Position numbers and translations under genes: made by a program | Notes under the pieces: model-generated | The model's database searches: none | What the model was told of the DNA's origin: nothing | What the model saw: only the letters and a program-made list of their open reading frames with translations | Assembly (NCBI GenBank): GCA_014879765.1 | Contig: JACSRL010000513.1 | Coordinates: 1-6,181, forward strand | Direction: 5' to 3' | DNA from: Anaerolinea sp. | Lineage (GTDB): Bacteria > Chloroflexota > Anaerolineae > JAAEKA01 | Length of the DNA stretch: 6,181 nt | Shown here: in pieces, positions 5,018 to 6,181 of the stretch | How the letters are laid out: each line of letters opens with the position of its first letter | Numbering within the stretch: the first letter of the stretch is position 1

Positions 5018-5986
5018 ATGTTGTTCAACGTTTTCCGTTCCCCCCTGGCTGCGCCGCAGCCGCTGCACATTCCGGACGGCTTTCTTTCGGTGGCCGTCGC
5101 CGTCGTGATGTGGATCGTGACGCTCGCGTTTATCGCTGTGGCCATCCGGCGGGCCAGCCAGACCTTCGACGAGCGACTGACACCGTTGATGGGAGTGCTG
5201 GCGGCCTTCATCTTCGCGGCGCAGGCCTTCAACTTCCCCGTGGCCGGCGGCACCTCGGGCCATTTCCTGGGCGGCGCGCTGGCGGCCATTCTGCTGGGCC
5301 CCTGGCCCGCCCTGCTGGTGATGACGGCTGTCATTGCCTTGCAGGCGCTGGTCTTCCAGGACGGCGGCCTGCTGGCCATGGGCGCCAACATCTTCGTCAT
5401 GGGCATTGTCACCGTCTGGAGCGGCTATTTCATCTACCAGGCGGTGCAGCGCGTCAACCGCTATCTGGCCGGTTTTGTGGCTGGCTGGCTGAGCGTGGTG
5501 CTGGCCGCGGTGGTGACGGCCTTTCTGCTGGCGCTCAGCGGCACGGCGTCGTTGGGCGTCGTGTTGACGGCCATGGCCAGCGTACACCTGCTGATCGGCG
5601 TGGGCGAGGGGCTGATCACCGTGGGCGCGCTGGCGTTGGTCAAGGCCGCGCTGCCCGGCATGTTCGACCAGCAGATCGCCGGCCGCAAGAGTGACGCGAC
5701 CACGATCCTGGCGGGCGGCATCGCTCTGGCGCTGGTGGTGGGCATCGTGGCCGTCTTCTTCGCCTCGCCGCACCCCGACGGCCTGGAGCGGGTGGCCGAG
5801 GACAGCGGCTTTCTCCAGACAGCCCAGGCCGCGCCCTTCGAGATCATCCCTGACTATCTGGCGCCCGGCATCGGCAACGAGACGCTGGCGGCCATCATCG
5901 CCATCGTGCTGGGCACCCTGCTGCTCTTCGCCGTCGGCTACGGCATCGCCCGCGCCCTGCGTCGCCGCAGCCAGCGACTGGCGTGA
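5018..5986 (+). CDS. cbiM: ECF-type cobalt/nickel transporter substrate-binding component CbiM/NikM with PDGLE domain
   Basis: A 322-residue inner-membrane protein with about seven hydrophobic segments in the CbiM part (roughly 22-43, 54-72, 83-112, 119-141, 147-173, 178-205, 230-249) and a last one at 287-311. It carries the CbiM signatures HIPDGFLS (17-24), FNFPVAGGTSGHFLGGALAA (71-90) and GANIFVMG (122-129). The C-terminal PHPDGLERVAEDSGF (251-265) plus final membrane helix is a PDGLE (CbiN-like) domain, so CbiM and CbiN functions are fused. CbiM binds Co2+ or Ni2+ and works with CbiQ and the ATPase CbiO, neither of which is in the window. His17 and His82 are 65 residues apart, the spacing I recall for the metal ligands His2 and His67 of NikM, but here 15 residues precede the Leu-His pair. 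The gene lies 122 bp after the Fur-family regulator and is probably controlled by it. Confidence 0.9.
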   Translation: MLFNVFRSPLAAPQPLHIPDGFLSVAVAVVMWIVTLAFIAVAIRRASQTFDERLTPLMGVLAAFIFAAQAFNFPVAGGTSGHFLGGALAAILLGPWPALLVMTAVIALQALVFQDGGLLAMGANIFVMGIVTVWSGYFIYQAVQRVNRYLAGFVAGWLSVVLAAVVTAFLLALSGTASLGVVLTAMASVHLLIGVGEGLITVGALALVKAALPGMFDQQIAGRKSDATTILAGGIALALVVGIVAVFFASPHPDGLERVAEDSGFLQTAQAAPFEIIPDYLAPGIGNETLAAIIAIVLGTLLLFAVGYGIARALRRRSQRLA

Positions 5987-6015
5987 GGCGTGAAACGTGA
6001 AGCGTGAAGCGTGAC
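5983..6015 (+). repeat. Heptamer tandem array GTGAAGC type
   Basis: Consecutive 7-bp units GTGAGGC, GTGAAAC, GTGAAGC, GTGAAGC and a partial GTGAC run from 5983. The first unit contains the cbiM stop codon TGA, so the array begins inside the gene's last codons. Units differ by one or two bases. Confidence 0.8.
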
Positions 6016-6055
6016 CGGAGCGTTTTTCCGTGATATGGGGATTGGTTCTGTGGTG
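6016..6055. other. Short spacer between the two heptamer arrays
   Basis: CGGA (6016-6019) can pair with TCCG (6027-6030) across a loop that includes most of a five-T run, giving a very weak hairpin. I see no convincing terminator for cbiM here and no gene. Confidence 0.35.
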
Positions 6056-6083
6056 CGTAACTCGTAACTCGTAACTCGTAACC
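6056..6083 (+). repeat. Heptamer tandem array CGTAACT type
   Basis: Three exact CGTAACT units (6056-6076) and a fourth ending in C (6077-6083). Inverted copies of the same heptamer (AGTTACG type) recur at 6112-6133 and 6168-6181. Confidence 0.85.
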
Positions 6084-6180
6084 GGAACTCGGATTGCGCA
6101 CAGCTCCTCCGGGTTACGAGTTACTCGTTACTCATAGCCGGAATTCGGATCGCGCACAGCTCCTCCGGGTTACGAGTTAC
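6082..6180 (+). repeat. 43-bp direct repeat at 56-bp period
   Basis: Copies at 6082-6124 and 6138-6180 match at 41 of 43 positions; both begin CCGGAA and end GGGTTACGAGTTAC. Similarity continues weakly leftward, and the period, 56, is eight heptamers. The left heptamer array (6071-6083) pairs perfectly over 13 bp with 6112-6124, so each unit is flanked by inverted heptamers and can form a hairpin. The array runs off the right edge, so its full size is unknown. Confidence 0.85.
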
Positions 6181-6181
6181 G

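Noticed and set aside
5895..6101. Minus-strand 68-codon frame at the right end
   Set aside because: Its peptide simply translates the heptamers (YELRVTSY, FTLHVSRLT) and the antisense of the CbiM end.
5983..6181. CRISPR array
   Set aside because: The units are 7 bp with no spacers, and the longer repeat has only two copies with a 13-bp, partly similar gap. This is tandem/inverted repeat structure, not repeat-spacer.

Overview
The window is GC-rich (roughly 60-65% by line counts), except for a dip to about 51% over a toxin-antitoxin pair. The organism looks bacterial. The last 200 bases carry 7-bp tandem repeats (GTGAAGC and CGTAACT types), which I associate from memory with Chloroflexi (Anaerolineae-like) genomes. 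That taxonomic guess is weak and rests on repeat style and GC only.

Left two thirds, all on the minus strand. Read in the direction of transcription: a roughly 1,102-residue fusion of a phospholipase-D-type (HKD) nuclease and a SNF2-type helicase (4229 to 921); a self-contained toxin-antitoxin pair, RelE/ParE toxin first (849-526) and Phd/YefM antitoxin second (529-260), with its own consensus promoter; and the first 44 codons of another gene that runs off the left edge (132 to 1). The nuclease-helicase is of the kind found in restriction-like and phage-defence loci. The left-edge gene could be its partner, for example a methylase, but too little is visible to name it. The lower-GC pair sitting inside this gene series looks like an acquired cassette.

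Middle (4230-4463): a divergent control region with back-to-back promoters, one leftward for the helicase and one rightward for a Fur-family regulator. It holds a 24-bp near-perfect palindrome nested in a larger imperfect inverted structure in the helicase leader, and a 20-bp inverted repeat just after the predicted start of regulator transcription.

Right third, plus strand: a Fur/Zur/PerR-family metal regulator (4464-4895), then a 35-bp perfect palindrome built from two copies of an 11-bp palindrome 20 bp apart, then a CbiM/NikM-type substrate-binding membrane protein of an energy-coupling-factor cobalt/nickel transporter with a C-terminal PDGLE domain (5018-5986). The regulator probably controls itself and the transporter in response to a metal. 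No CbiQ/CbiO partners follow within the window. From the CbiM stop codon to the right edge the sequence is mostly repeats: a heptamer array, a second heptamer array, and a 43-bp direct repeat at a 56-bp period whose ends form inverted repeats.

Most noteworthy: the nuclease-helicase/TA/unknown-gene arrangement, the probably leaderless toxin mRNA beside a strongly ribosome-bound antitoxin, the nested 35-bp palindrome, and a CbiM whose metal-binding His is displaced by a 15-residue N-terminal extension.
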